Assembly (NCBI GenBank): GCA_016208315.1
Contig: JACQYF010000008.1
Location: 1 to 60,038 of the forward strand
Length of the DNA stretch: 60,038 nucleotides
Reading direction: 5' to 3'
DNA from: Chloroflexota bacterium
Lineage (GTDB): Bacteria > Chloroflexota > Anaerolineae > UBA4142
Positions 7,402-16,163 of the stretch are shown one piece after another. Within the stretch, counting starts at the first letter, position 1, and every line of letters begins with the position of its first letter. The notes under the pieces are model-generated. The model was not told the origin of the DNA. It made no database searches and was given only the letters and a program-made list of their open reading frames with translations. The translations under genes were made by a program, and so were the position numbers.

Positions 7402-9213
7402 CTACAAAAGATAGTGAATCAAAAGCGTCGCCAGACTGAGAAAAATAGTGATTCCGACCACATCCTGAAAAGCGGTTTCAAAAGGGCCGGACGTAATCGC
7501 TGGGTCAAAGCCCAGGCGTTTGGAGACGAGCGGCACGGCCGTTCCAACCGCGCCAGCCACGTTGACCGCGGCGAACATACCCAAGGCAACCACGAGGCCG
7601 AAGGTCCACTTGCCATACCAGATCGCGCCGATTGCGCCGAGCGTCAAGCCGGTGGCCGTGCCCAGTAACAGCGTCATGGTCAATTGGCGCAGCAAGGCGC
7701 GGCGCCATTGCGTCACTTGCACGTTGCCGGTCGCCATGCCGCGCACGAGAATCGTCGCCGACTGCAGGGCCGTGTTCCCGCTGATCGCCGAGATGATGGG
7801 CGTGAAACTCGCGAGCAATAGCACGCGCGACAAGGTCGTATCATAAAAGTGGATGACCAGGCCCGCGCCGAGTTCGATGAACATCGTGATCATGATCCAG
7901 GGCAAGCGCAAAAGGGCGATGCGGACCGGCGAGCGTCGTTCCATTTCGTCGGCGTCCGAGCCGGCCATGCGGAGCATGTCTTCCGTGTTTTCTTGCTGGA
8001 TAATCTCGACGGCATGGTCGGCGGTGACAATCCCTTTCAGGCGATTTTCAGTATCAACGACCGGCACGGCGAGCAAACTGTAGCGGTCAATCGCTTCGCG
8101 CACCTGCTCCCGCGATGCGTCCAGCAACACTCGAATGGGTTTGTGGTGCATGATCGCATCCAGCGGGACGTCGGACGCGGTGAGCACGAGATCGCCGAGC
8201 GAAACGACGCCGCAGAGATGTTCTTCGGTATCCAAGACATACACATAGTAAATGGTCTCGGCTTCCGGCGCGGCGGCCGACCGCCGGAGCTGCTGCAATG
8301 CCTCTGCCGTAGTGATCCCGGGAGGCACGCTCACGTACTTGGTCGTCATCAGACCGCCGGCCGTGTCTTCCGGGTGTCTGAGAAGCTCGGCGACCTCCGC
8401 GCTCTCCTCCGGCTCCATCAGGTTAAACACCTCGGCGCGGCGATCTTCGTCAAACTCTTGCAGCATGTCCGCCGCTTCGTCCGGTTCCATTTCTTCGACA
8501 ATGTCCGCGGCGTGTTCGGCCGGCAGTTCGTCTAAAACCTCCGCTTGCAACTGCGGTTCCAATTCTTCCAAAACGTCGGCGGCTTTTTCATCGGACAAAC
8601 CGCGGATCAATTGGCCGGCGGTACTCGGGCTCATCTGCTCGATCAGCTCGGCGATATCGGCCGGATGCAGCTCTTTCAAATGCGTCCGCGCCACCCGCAC
8701 CTGCAAGCCGCCCCACGCAGTAAACTCCAAATCGGTCCACGCGATAGAGCGTGAAGGCAATTCGCGTTTAAAGGTTTCGGCGAGCCGTTCCAGATTATCT
8801 TCCCAACCCAAACGTCGCAGCAAGCCGCGTCCGCTTGTATCCACATTCACCAGCCGATAATCATTGCCGATCTTGGCCAACTCGAGGTCATTCACGCGCA
8901 CCGCGCGAATCCCTTGCGTGTCAATCACCGGCTTGTCCATCACATCGCGCGCGAGAAAAATCTCGTGGCCCTTGATTTGGTAGCGCGCGGCGGGCGGACG
9001 CGGCAAGATAATCTTGTTACCCGCGAGGTCTTCCGTTCCTTCCCACGGCACGAGATTGGGCGGGGTGCCGTTGCGCCGCACGGCCAAAGCGACCACGCGC
9101 GGGTAGAGATCGTTGTTGCCTTCGGGCGCGACCAAAATGTCCGCCACAGTTCCAACCAAAGCGCCTTTCGCGTCGCGTACTTCGCGGCGCAAGAGTTCGC
9201 TGAGATAGGCCAT
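7402..9213 (-). CDS. mgtE: Magnesium channel/transporter MgtE
   Basis: 603 residues. N-terminal PRC-barrel-like region (absent from the classical 450-residue MgtE), MgtE_N domain with acidic repeats (about 170-275), two CBS domains (about 280-405) and five membrane helices from about residue 430, with the conserved segment FTPIISAISGNTALQSATILVR split here as PIISAISGN and ALQSATILVR. Mg2+-selective channel that closes when cytosolic Mg2+ fills sites between the soluble domains. First gene of the operon; GGGGAGG precedes the ATG, directly behind the M-box leader. A gap of 9 bases separates it from the soluble paralogue. Confidence 0.93.
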   Translation of the reverse strand: MAYLSELLRREVRDAKGALVGTVADILVAPEGNNDLYPRVVALAVRRNGTPPNLVPWEGTEDLAGNKIILPRPPAARYQIKGHEIFLARDVMDKPVIDTQGIRAVRVNDLELAKIGNDYRLVNVDTSGRGLLRRLGWEDNLERLAETFKRELPSRSIAWTDLEFTAWGGLQVRVARTHLKELHPADIAELIEQMSPSTAGQLIRGLSDEKAADVLEELEPQLQAEVLDELPAEHAADIVEEMEPDEAADMLQEFDEDRRAEVFNLMEPEESAEVAELLRHPEDTAGGLMTTKYVSVPPGITTAEALQQLRRSAAAPEAETIYYVYVLDTEEHLCGVVSLGDLVLTASDVPLDAIMHHKPIRVLLDASREQVREAIDRYSLLAVPVVDTENRLKGIVTADHAVEIIQQENTEDMLRMAGSDADEMERRSPVRIALLRLPWIMITMFIELGAGLVIHFYDTTLSRVLLLASFTPIISAISGNTALQSATILVRGMATGNVQVTQWRRALLRQLTMTLLLGTATGLTLGAIGAIWYGKWTFGLVVALGMFAAVNVAGAVGTAVPLVSKRLGFDPAITSGPFETAFQDVVGITIFLSLATLLIHYLL

Positions 9214-9235
9214 CTCATCACCTCCCCGCGATAAA

Positions 9236-9267
9236 TAAAGAAACCTCCCCTGTCAACCCGGGGAGGC
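9236..9267 (-). terminator. Riboswitch-controlled terminator of the Mg operon leader
   Basis: On the - strand a 7-bp GC stem (9260-9266 with 9244-9250, CCTCCCC/GGGGAGG), 9-base loop, then TTTCTTTATTTAT. It sits between the M-box and the mgtE ribosome site. In M-box systems high Mg2+ favours the terminator; the expected antiterminator would pair leader sequence 5' of this stem. Confidence 0.8.
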
Positions 9268-9312
9268 AGCAAAAGCCAATTACGCCTCGCAGCGCGCCAC
9301 GCACCGCCAGAC

Positions 9313-9479
9313 AACCCCCACTGGTTGAGCTTTGGCACTGCGCGTCGTAGGGTCTCGGACCCAGCCACTTTGAGCGGAGCCTTGAGCCGGCTCTGCCTGG
9401 TCTACCCCTCGGCGTCTCTCGACGTTTCGGGGCAGCGGCCTGTGTGCCGCGCAGACGCCTCGCCTAACGAGGGTCTCAC
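9313..9479 (-). ncRNA. M-box (ykoK) magnesium riboswitch
   Basis: Read on the - strand, the leader shows the M-box signatures in order: CGTTAGGCGAGGC near 9470, CACAGGCCGCTGCCCCGAAA, CGTCGAGAGACGCCGA and GGGGTAGACCAGGCAGAG, then the closing GCCAAAGCTCAACCAG and a G-run that can pair with the 5' ACCCTCG. These are the conserved cores known from Bacillus mgtE leaders. M-box RNAs fold on Mg2+ and usually turn genes off. Here it precedes a terminator, mgtE, a soluble MgtE-like gene and an Nramp-like gene, which ties all three to magnesium. Confidence 0.9.
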
Positions 9480-9489
9480 ACTTGTTTGG

Positions 9490-9518
9490 ATTATACGACC
9501 GTCACGCCGCCTAGTCAA
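9490..9518 (-). promoter_or_regulatory. Promoter of the magnesium operon
   Basis: On the - strand TTGACT (9513-9518), a 17-base spacer and a perfect TATAAT (9490-9495). Predicted start of transcription is near 9483, directly at the 5' end of the M-box. The leader to the mgtE start codon is about 270 bases, fully occupied by the riboswitch and terminator. Confidence 0.88.
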
Positions 9519-9554
9519 GGTTCCGGCGGAAAATCATCCTTAAAATTCCCGCGC

Positions 9555-9587
9555 AGACCTCACCGGTCTCCAAGACCGGTGAGGTCT
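9555..9587 (-). terminator. AGACC-closed hairpin at the 3' end of the enoyl-reductase gene
   Basis: Perfect 15-bp stem (9555-9569 with 9573-9587) and 3-base loop; the gene's stop codon lies inside the right arm. No clear T-run follows on the - strand, so it may stabilise the mRNA end or terminate weakly. Confidence 0.6.
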
Positions 9588-10380
9588 AGATGTTATCCTC
9601 GCCGCCGTCTACGCGAATCACCGTCCCGGTGATCCAGTCCAGATCAGGATTCGCCAACGCGACGAGGGTCCGCGCGACATCTTCCGGTCGCGTCATCCGC
9701 CCGTCCGGGTGCAGTTCCATGATGTGCTCTTGGATTCGGCGATGGTTTGGAATCATCCGAAACGCGGGGGTATCGGTCACTCCAGCTTGGAAGCAGTTGA
9801 CGGCAATCCCCTTGGGCGCCAGTTCGAGCGCGAGTTGCCGTGTGTGCGATTCGAGCGCGGCTTTCGCCGCCGAGACCGACCCGTAGCCCGTGATGACGCG
9901 GTGCGATCCGGAACTGGTCATGGAGAATACCTTCGAGCCGCGGACGAGCAATCGCGCGCGCACCAAGTCCTGCACCCAATAGACGAGCGAATTCGCCATT
10001 ACGTCCAGCGTCATTTCCATCGCCTTGCGGTCCACGGCGTCTTCCGGCTTGCTGGCAATGAATGGTTTCAGGTTGCCGAACGCGACCGAGTGCAACATCA
10101 CGCCGATCGAACCTCCGCCCACCTCCTCGAAATAATCTTCAAGCTTGCAGAGGATTTCCTCGCGGTTCCGGTCGTCGGCGACGTTCTTGTTGAAAAAGAG
10201 GGCCTGGCGACCTTTCGCTTTGACGTCCGCCTTCACTTGTAGAGCGCGCGGCAACGTACTCTTCAAATCGAAATGCACGCCAAAGATATTGAACCCCGCG
10301 TCGGCCAGCGCGCGGGAACACGCCGCGCCAAACCCGCTCGATGCGCCGAGAATCAATGCCCAACGTTCTTTGTCTGCCAA
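9586..10380 (-). CDS. Enoyl-[ACP] reductase-like short-chain dehydrogenase (FabL/FabI type)
   Basis: 264 residues. Rossmann signature GASSGFG at the N-terminus, HSVAFG in the middle, and an active site reading YGSVSAAK: Tyr and Lys separated by six residues, as in enoyl-ACP reductases, rather than the Tyr-x3-Lys of ordinary SDRs. C-terminal ITGTVIRVDGG is standard. Expected to perform the final NAD(P)H-dependent reduction in fatty-acid elongation. It is the last gene of an operon behind an AhpD-like protein (28-base overlap) and an ACT-domain protein, an unusual setting for a fatty-acid enzyme, so another enoyl substrate is possible. Confidence 0.82.
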   Translation of the reverse strand: MADKERWALILGASSGFGAACSRALADAGFNIFGVHFDLKSTLPRALQVKADVKAKGRQALFFNKNVADDRNREEILCKLEDYFEEVGGGSIGVMLHSVAFGNLKPFIASKPEDAVDRKAMEMTLDVMANSLVYWVQDLVRARLLVRGSKVFSMTSSGSHRVITGYGSVSAAKAALESHTRQLALELAPKGIAVNCFQAGVTDTPAFRMIPNHRRIQEHIMELHPDGRMTRPEDVARTLVALANPDLDWITGTVIRVDGGEDNI

Positions 10381-10952
10381 CTTTTGCCTCCATCATTCAA
10401 CTCACAATATTCCGAATACCCCATCGGCGGAATGCCGAGGGCTTGGATCAGGCGCGACCAGTAGTTTACCTGGGCGACGGTCGTGGCGAGAACGACGATG
10501 TCACGTTCGGAAAAATGCGCCTTCAACGTCTCGACAAACGGGTCTGGAAAGGACAGCGGTGTGCGCGAAATCAGCCGAGCATACTCAAGTGCTGTCTTTT
10601 CCCTGTCCGAAAAACTAGCAATCGCCTCGACGTCAACTCGCCCTTGCAGCGCCGCCAGTTCGTCCGCAGTAATCCCGTACTTGGCGTGTTCGGAAAAGTT
10701 CATATCAATGCAAAAGGCGCAGCCGAGGGTGAACGAAGCTTGGAGCCGAACCAGTTTGAGCATCCGTTCGTCGAGATTCGGCTCGTGGTGCGCGATTAGC
10801 GCTTCCAGAATTCCGGAACTGATCGCCGCTTTGGGATACCAGGCCAGCAGTTTGGCCGGCAAAACTTCGCGACCGACGATCTTTTTGGCGAGCCAAATAC
10901 CCGGCCGCAGATAAAACGGAATCCGCTTCGGCGGTTCGATAAACGCGGTCAC
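10353..10952 (-). CDS. Carboxymuconolactone decarboxylase/AhpD-family protein
   Basis: 199 residues, all-helical CMD fold with the redox pair CxxC at Cys78-Cys81 (LGCAFCIDMN), followed by the conserved FSEHAKYG. AhpD-type proteins are alkylhydroperoxidases or reductants of peroxiredoxins. Start is a GTG at 10950-10952, two bases after the stop of the upstream ACT gene, and its 3' end overlaps the enoyl-reductase gene by 28 bases; this indicates a tight operon. A role in peroxide detoxification around lipid synthesis is a guess. Confidence 0.85.
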   Translation of the reverse strand: MTAFIEPPKRIPFYLRPGIWLAKKIVGREVLPAKLLAWYPKAAISSGILEALIAHHEPNLDERMLKLVRLQASFTLGCAFCIDMNFSEHAKYGITADELAALQGRVDVEAIASFSDREKTALEYARLISRTPLSFPDPFVETLKAHFSERDIVVLATTVAQVNYWSRLIQALGIPPMGYSEYCELNDGGKSWQTKNVGH

Positions 10953-10953
10953 A

Positions 10954-11487
10954 CTACTCGCTTTCCACGGCCGTGATCACGACCTCGACATTCAAATGCC
11001 GTCCCGCGTTTACCAAATCCGCTTGCCAACCCTCGCTCAAGTTGGGCGGGACGACGACCCGCGCGGACATCGTAAACAGCGGCGAGCCGCTAATCGGCGC
11101 CCGGTGCGTACCCGTTTCGAGTGTCTCGATATTGATGCCGCGTTGCGAGAGCGAATGAGCGATTTCGTGAATAATGCCCTCGTGGTCCGCGCCATGGACT
11201 TGTATCCGATACGGACGCCAACCTGGGTGCGCTTGGGGCGGAGTCAGCTCGGTTTGGGTCGCCGTGACTTTGTACCCGTGCGCCATGAGGAGCCGAACGT
11301 CGTCCTCGAGACTGGCGGATTTCTCGGACGGCAAAGAGACGAGGATCAAGATAGCGAATTCGCCGCCGAGGCGCGCCATCTGGCTGGCTTCGACGTTGCC
11401 GCCCAGGTCGAGCAGGATTTGGGTGACTTGTTCGACAATGCCAACCCGATCCTTACCGGTCAAAGTCAAAACGATGTTGGTGCGCAT
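10954..11487 (-). CDS. Double ACT-domain protein (GcvR-like)
   Basis: 177 residues from the ATG at 11487, which has AAGGGAG upstream; a longer frame to 11670 has no support. Two ACT domains: MRTNIVLTLTGKDRVGIVEQV at the start (typical amino-acid-binding loop GKDRVGIV) and a second one from PYRIQVHGADHEGIIHEIAHSL. This is the layout of glycine-cleavage repressor GcvR-like proteins, which sense amino acids and act through partner proteins. First gene of the operon with the AhpD-like and enoyl-reductase genes. Confidence 0.82.
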   Translation of the reverse strand: MRTNIVLTLTGKDRVGIVEQVTQILLDLGGNVEASQMARLGGEFAILILVSLPSEKSASLEDDVRLLMAHGYKVTATQTELTPPQAHPGWRPYRIQVHGADHEGIIHEIAHSLSQRGINIETLETGTHRAPISGSPLFTMSARVVVPPNLSEGWQADLVNAGRHLNVEVVITAVESE

Positions 11488-11548
11488 GAGGTGCTCCCTT
11501 GGCTCGCTGTCGAAATCTTCATCCACATCCATAACGGCGGCGACCACA

Positions 11549-11869
11549 TTAGACAGGTACTCGAGCGCGCTTCGCCGTTGATCCTGCTTTGCTTTGTCGA
11601 GATCTCGTCGCACGCTTCGGGCGACGCGCGGGCGTTCCACACAGCATCCCGGCCGCGCTGATGTCTTCATCTATATCGGGCCAATAGACGCCTTGTCCGC
11701 TCCCCATAATCTCAAAGTTGTTTCGTTGCTTGGGCGTTGCCTCTGATAAGCGCCATGACCACGCCAGCGGCACACTCACGGTTCGACCATCCGCCAGTTG
11801 AGTGATGAGACTTGCATTCGTCAGTCTGAATGCGACAATACGCGGCTCGGGATTCTTCTTACAGGTCAT
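11549..11869 (-). CDS. DUF2442 protein
   Basis: About 106 residues. The core RIVAFRLTN, LADGRTVSVPLAWSWRL, ATPEQRNN-like (ATPKQRNNFE) and YWPDIDEDISAAGML is typical of DUF2442. Start chosen at the ATG 11869, overlapping the end of the methyltransferase gene by 11 bases; the C-terminal Arg/Lys-rich tail is not part of the domain. DUF2442 proteins often pair with DUF4160 proteins in toxin-antitoxin-like loci; here the neighbour is a restriction-modification pair instead. Function unknown. Confidence 0.75.
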   Translation of the reverse strand: MTCKKNPEPRIVAFRLTNASLITQLADGRTVSVPLAWSWRLSEATPKQRNNFEIMGSGQGVYWPDIDEDISAAGMLCGTPARRPKRATRSRQSKAGSTAKRARVPV

Positions 11870-13382
11870 CGAAGAGAGAAGCTTGGGCATTCTTGCTCTT
11901 GGACCAATAGTGACGCTGCGGGTCGTAGCGCCAACCAAGATTTTCTATCAATTGCGTGAACTCGCCTCGCGTGGCGGTCAGAGCGCCGATGGCCCCCTTG
12001 TTCCATGCGTCAATTACAACTCGATTGAACAAATACTCTCCGTACACGATATTGGAATCCGAACCGGATAGAATCTTGTGGATGGTCTCGGCCAGATCAA
12101 AACCATTCCTTTTTTCATGACTGCTTCGTGCGCCAGTCTTCTGAAACGTCAAGATCATTTCCCCAGCCAGAACCGTTTCTCCGTTCTTTTTCTTGTGCAT
12201 GGACCAAATCGGATCGCCAACTTGGGGCACTGCCGCCTTGAGTTCTGCCCCCGAATCTGCTGCCCCGGAGAGGATTGCCTCAAAGTAGGCAACGTTCCAG
12301 TGCTGAAAGACTATCGAAAGCCATCGTTCGTTCTTCAACATTCGGATGCAGGCGCGGACACTGTTGCGGAGACGCGCGATATATTCTTCCTCGGTGTGCC
12401 GCAGTTCGCCGCCAACGATGATTTCCTTTTGCTTAACCTCGTCGCTTGGCGACATGCCGAGCCAATTATTCCACAGAATGGAGAGATCAATATAAGAGAT
12501 GTGCCCTCCATACGGGGGATCCGTGAAGATGTAATCAACTTTGTCTTTCAACTGTTCGCTGAGGTCTTGGATGTCTTGGCTTCGGGCCTCGAATGAACCA
12601 TGCCAACCGCCGGTTCTGGTTTTGAGCCGAATGGCGTGATCAATTTCCTGCTTTGCGGCGATAACGTTACGTGCCCTTTCCTCGAAGGTTGGCCATGCTG
12701 GCAACTCCACTGGTTCTTTGGCAATCTTGTAGCGGTAGATACTGAATATACTCGATCCGCCTCTGGATGCCGCCCTGCCTTTCGCAGACAGAAAAGTCCT
12801 GTTCAATTTTGCAAGCGTCGCCGACCAGGCCAACAACATTCCATTTCTGATGGATACGTCTTGGACTTCGTCAATCTCGCTTTTGAGCAGCGCGAGCGCC
12901 GCCAATTGTCGGGGCGAAAATAGGTCGAGATAGTGTTCCACATCCGCATTGCTCGGCAGACGCACGTTGTCAGGAATAGGCAGAGGTTGCAGCGTTTGCT
13001 CGAGGCGTAGTGGAGCGCTCCGCTGTATTTCTGCCAGCTTTGGTTCACAGACAGCTCGCAAGCGATCCAAAGTTTGCTTGTATGAACTGACCTTGCCTTC
13101 CGCAAGACCTATTATGCCTTTAGCAATGAAATTGGCAAGAGGATTGATGTCGTTGTGAATAGCAGCCCTATTCTCAAGAAATGCCTCGATTGCGGTTACG
13201 CCGGACCCTCCAAACGGATCCACCACGCAATCCCGCTCAGTGGAAAACCGCAACACGTATTCACGGATCACGTTGAAAGGACGACGCGTGAAATAAGGAT
13301 GTACACCGTAGTGTCGCTTCGCCTTTTGTCTCTGAGCGGCGATTGGATGATCAAATGGTTGAATACTCGTGTAGTAGCTCAT
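11859..13382 (-). CDS. DNA methyltransferase (N6-adenine or N4-cytosine), probable R-M partner
   Basis: 507 residues. SAM-binding motif I is DPFGGSG (55-61) and catalytic motif IV is DPPY (288-291), so motif I precedes IV, with a large insertion between them. The DPPY places it among amino-methyltransferases. C-terminal ends SLFDDL. Start overlaps the stop of the upstream gene by ATGA (translational coupling). Upstream gene has a PD-(D/E)xK-like signature, so this is probably the modification subunit of a type II restriction system. Recognition sequence cannot be predicted. Confidence 0.88.
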   Translation of the reverse strand: MSYYTSIQPFDHPIAAQRQKAKRHYGVHPYFTRRPFNVIREYVLRFSTERDCVVDPFGGSGVTAIEAFLENRAAIHNDINPLANFIAKGIIGLAEGKVSSYKQTLDRLRAVCEPKLAEIQRSAPLRLEQTLQPLPIPDNVRLPSNADVEHYLDLFSPRQLAALALLKSEIDEVQDVSIRNGMLLAWSATLAKLNRTFLSAKGRAASRGGSSIFSIYRYKIAKEPVELPAWPTFEERARNVIAAKQEIDHAIRLKTRTGGWHGSFEARSQDIQDLSEQLKDKVDYIFTDPPYGGHISYIDLSILWNNWLGMSPSDEVKQKEIIVGGELRHTEEEYIARLRNSVRACIRMLKNERWLSIVFQHWNVAYFEAILSGAADSGAELKAAVPQVGDPIWSMHKKKNGETVLAGEMILTFQKTGARSSHEKRNGFDLAETIHKILSGSDSNIVYGEYLFNRVVIDAWNKGAIGALTATRGEFTQLIENLGWRYDPQRHYWSKSKNAQASLFDDL

Positions 13383-14257
13383 GTGTCAAAGTGACTTGCA
13401 TGCTCACAGAGAGCGTCCAACTCGATAACGTCAATGTGTTTGGGCATGACTTCATGATCGTGGAAAGCGCATAGGACCAATGCACGCGACAATTCCGCTT
13501 TGCCGTACTTTTTCTCTTGATATTGAAAGTCTCGGCTGCGCTTCTTGATTTCCAATGGGACGGTGTAAGCTGGGTAACGAAGGAATTGCAGGGAGGTTTC
13601 TACACAGTCATAGCCCTTGCCAACATACGCACCCAGTTTGAGGCCGAGGTGGGCCAAAGGCCCAGAAGCGCGCAACAGGTCCGGCTCCTGGATGTGAGGA
13701 ATCCTGGACTTGGGGCGGTGATCCGCAACGATACGACAAATCTCCTCAAGCGACCAATGCACAATACCCTTGTTATGCCGCTCCACGTCGGCCAATTGCT
13801 CGGTCCACAGCGGGCTAATGTAGTGGCGAGTAAAAGTCAGCGAGTTGGGAATCCTACGAATAGGAACCTGCTTTCTACCGTGAGCCAGTTTGTAGTAAAG
13901 CGGCGTGATGTAAAAGACGTCTTCAAAGATCTCAATGTCCACATCAATACGCTCAAAGTCTCCACTGGGTAAATTGTACCAGTGCCTGATTGCTTCGCCT
14001 ATGCTTTGCCCGGCGTAGCCCTGTTGAACTCGATCGTGCCCTACCTGACCCGGCTCTGGCTTCTGCCCTTTACCTAATTTACGGTCTCGGCTTACGGCGA
14101 AAAAATCCGATTTGGTGGCGCCATAAGGAGTGACCAGGGCAACTGAAACGACGCCCTTCTGACGCAAGTACAGTTTGACGGGTTCGGTCAGATCATGAAA
14201 GTAGTACTGTGGGCCACCTGTCGCGCGACTGGCTCGTTTGGTCTGCTGGAGATGCAT
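13379..14257 (-). CDS. Candidate restriction endonuclease (PD-(D/E)xK-like)
   Basis: 292 residues with no family I recognise by name. Near the C-terminus YDCVETSL (Asp217) is followed by YTVPLEIKKR (Glu236-x-Lys238), the spacing of a PD-(D/E)xK nuclease core, and then a basic stretch. The gene is translationally coupled (ATGA) to a DNA methyltransferase, the standard arrangement for a type II restriction-modification pair. The N-terminal 200 residues, rich in aromatic and basic positions, could hold target recognition. Endonuclease activity is inference from motif plus neighbour. GC is visibly lower than in surrounding genes, consistent with horizontal transfer. Confidence 0.6.
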   Translation of the reverse strand: MHLQQTKRASRATGGPQYYFHDLTEPVKLYLRQKGVVSVALVTPYGATKSDFFAVSRDRKLGKGQKPEPGQVGHDRVQQGYAGQSIGEAIRHWYNLPSGDFERIDVDIEIFEDVFYITPLYYKLAHGRKQVPIRRIPNSLTFTRHYISPLWTEQLADVERHNKGIVHWSLEEICRIVADHRPKSRIPHIQEPDLLRASGPLAHLGLKLGAYVGKGYDCVETSLQFLRYPAYTVPLEIKKRSRDFQYQEKKYGKAELSRALVLCAFHDHEVMPKHIDVIELDALCEHASHFDT

Positions 14258-14383
14258 GGCTACATTGCCTCGTGAGCAAAGATTACTACTTCAATGGAAT
14301 GGCAAGCGCGCTCCTGAATATGAAGTCTACTTTGCGCGAGATTATACTCCGTTCCCGCGCGAATGACAACGGTCTGTAATTGC

Positions 14384-14420
14384 CAAAAGACCTTCGAGCT
14401 CTCGGAGACCTCGAAGGTCT
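14384..14420 (-). terminator. Terminator of the acyl-CoA dehydrogenase/Etf operon
   Basis: On the - strand a 13-bp stem with one mismatch (14408-14420 with 14388-14400, AGACCTTCGAGGT closing), 7-base loop, then TTTTGG. Located just after the acyl-CoA dehydrogenase stop; member of the AGACC-closed hairpin set. Confidence 0.75.
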
Positions 14421-14427
14421 GTATCCG

Positions 14428-16152
14428 CTAGAACGGACTCGCCAGGATCTTGTCCCGGTGCGCCAACGGCAAGGCGTCTGCCGTTTGAATTGCGGCGACC
14501 GCCGTGTGGATCTTGGTCAGGTGCTCGGCGATGTACACTTGCGCGATGGATTGCTTGCGCGTGTCGCGGCGCGCATCTTGGAGCAGCAGCCAGCCGTTGA
14601 GCACGTGCGTCGCGATGTCCACCACGTCGGACGCATAGTAATCTATAGTCTCGGTCGGACATTCCTTCAGATGGTCGGCGGAGCGATTCAACAGCGCGGT
14701 TGCCTCGATCACCTGATTCTTGAGCGGCGCTAACTCTTCGCCATAGTCCTGCGCGGCCCATTCGTTCAGCAGATCGTCCAGCGCGTGCCCCAACAGCTTG
14801 CCGATTGCCGCGACGATCTGGAGCTGGCTGGTTCCTTCGTAGATGTTCGTCACGCGCACGTCGCGATAGTGCCGCTCGACGTTAAACTCGCGCATATACC
14901 CCACGCCGCCGTGAATCTGCATCGCCTTGTACGCGACCCGATTGCCCATTTCGGTCGCAAAATACTTGGTGAGCGGGGTCAGCACTTCGGCAAGTTTTGC
15001 CGCGCGTTTCAGGGCCTGGCGGTCGGCGGGGTCGGGCTTGGCGCTGGCCGCGATATGCTGACCTAACGCCTTTTCCAAGTCCACCCAGCGCGCCGACTCG
15101 TACATCAGCGCACGCGCAGCTTCAATCTCACTCCGCATCGAAAGCAGCAAACGCGAAACGGCGGGGAAGCCGCAAATCGCTTGATTAAATTGCACGCGCT
15201 CGTGGGCATAGCGATACGCTTCGCGATAGGCCGCCTCGGCGATGCCGACCGCCTGCGCGGCGACCGCCAAGCGCGCGCCGTTCATTAACGCCATCGCGTA
15301 ACGAATCAAGCCAAAGCGCCGCTTGCCGATCAACTGCGCGGGCGTGTTGTTGTATTGAATCTCGCAGGTCGGCGAAGCGTGCAGCCCCATCTTGTTCTCG
15401 ATGCGGCGAATCGTCACGCTTTCGTCTTTTTCTACCAGGAACATCGAGAGACCGCGGGCGTCGTTGCTATCCGGCTCGCTGCGCGCCAGCACGACCATTA
15501 CATCGGCGCAGCCGTTCGTGATAAAGCGCTTGACGCCGTTGAGACGCCAGTCGCCTGTGGCCGGATCCAACGTGGCACGCGTTTGCACTGAGCCCAAGTC
15601 GGAACCCGAGTCCGGCTCGGTGAGGACCATCGCGCCCGAAACCTCGCCGCGCGCAAAGCGCGGCAGGACGCGCGCCTTCATCGCCTCGTCGCCGAATTCG
15701 TTGATGGACATGGCGATCTCGAGCAATCCAAAAATCGTCATCAATCCGGCGTCGGCGCGCGAGACCATTTCGACCATCATCTGGTAAATCGTCTCCGGCA
15801 AATTCATCCCGCCGTATTCCCACGGCAGCATCGCGCCCGTGAGGTCGGCTTGCTTGAACGCCTTGAGCGCCTCTTGCGTCGCCGGAGCGTATTGCACTTG
15901 CCCGTCGTGGAACTGCGCGCCCACTTCGTCCGCCTCGGCGGCGCGCGGCGCGATGACGTGCGCGCAAATGTCGCCCAGCACTTCGAGGAGCAGCCGGTAG
16001 CTGTCGCGCGCGTCTTCGTAGTGTCGCGGCGCGGCGGCGTATTTCTCGTGATAGGTATAGCCCTTTTCTTTCAGCGCGACCACTTGGCGCAGGTCGGCCT
16101 GTTGCAAATAGAACTGGAGGTCTCGATTGTCCAGGAAAAAGTTTTCTGCCAC
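14428..16152 (-). CDS. Acyl-CoA dehydrogenase (long form)
   Basis: FAD enzyme that introduces the alpha-beta double bond of acyl-CoA and passes electrons to Etf. 574 residues, longer than the usual 380, with an extra N-terminal helix region and a C-terminal helical domain, like the DUF-extended bacterial forms. Seen: LTEPDSGSDLGSVQT (FAD/substrate loop), QIHGGVGYMREFNVER, and NIYEGTSQLQ containing the catalytic Glu. It is the last gene of an operon behind etfB and etfA (11-base gap), which directly supports its role in beta-oxidation or amino-acid degradation. Acyl chain preference unknown. Confidence 0.93.
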   Translation of the reverse strand: MAENFFLDNRDLQFYLQQADLRQVVALKEKGYTYHEKYAAAPRHYEDARDSYRLLLEVLGDICAHVIAPRAAEADEVGAQFHDGQVQYAPATQEALKAFKQADLTGAMLPWEYGGMNLPETIYQMMVEMVSRADAGLMTIFGLLEIAMSINEFGDEAMKARVLPRFARGEVSGAMVLTEPDSGSDLGSVQTRATLDPATGDWRLNGVKRFITNGCADVMVVLARSEPDSNDARGLSMFLVEKDESVTIRRIENKMGLHASPTCEIQYNNTPAQLIGKRRFGLIRYAMALMNGARLAVAAQAVGIAEAAYREAYRYAHERVQFNQAICGFPAVSRLLLSMRSEIEAARALMYESARWVDLEKALGQHIAASAKPDPADRQALKRAAKLAEVLTPLTKYFATEMGNRVAYKAMQIHGGVGYMREFNVERHYRDVRVTNIYEGTSQLQIVAAIGKLLGHALDDLLNEWAAQDYGEELAPLKNQVIEATALLNRSADHLKECPTETIDYYASDVVDIATHVLNGWLLLQDARRDTRKQSIAQVYIAEHLTKIHTAVAAIQTADALPLAHRDKILASPF

Positions 16153-16163
16153 GCGTTAGTCTC

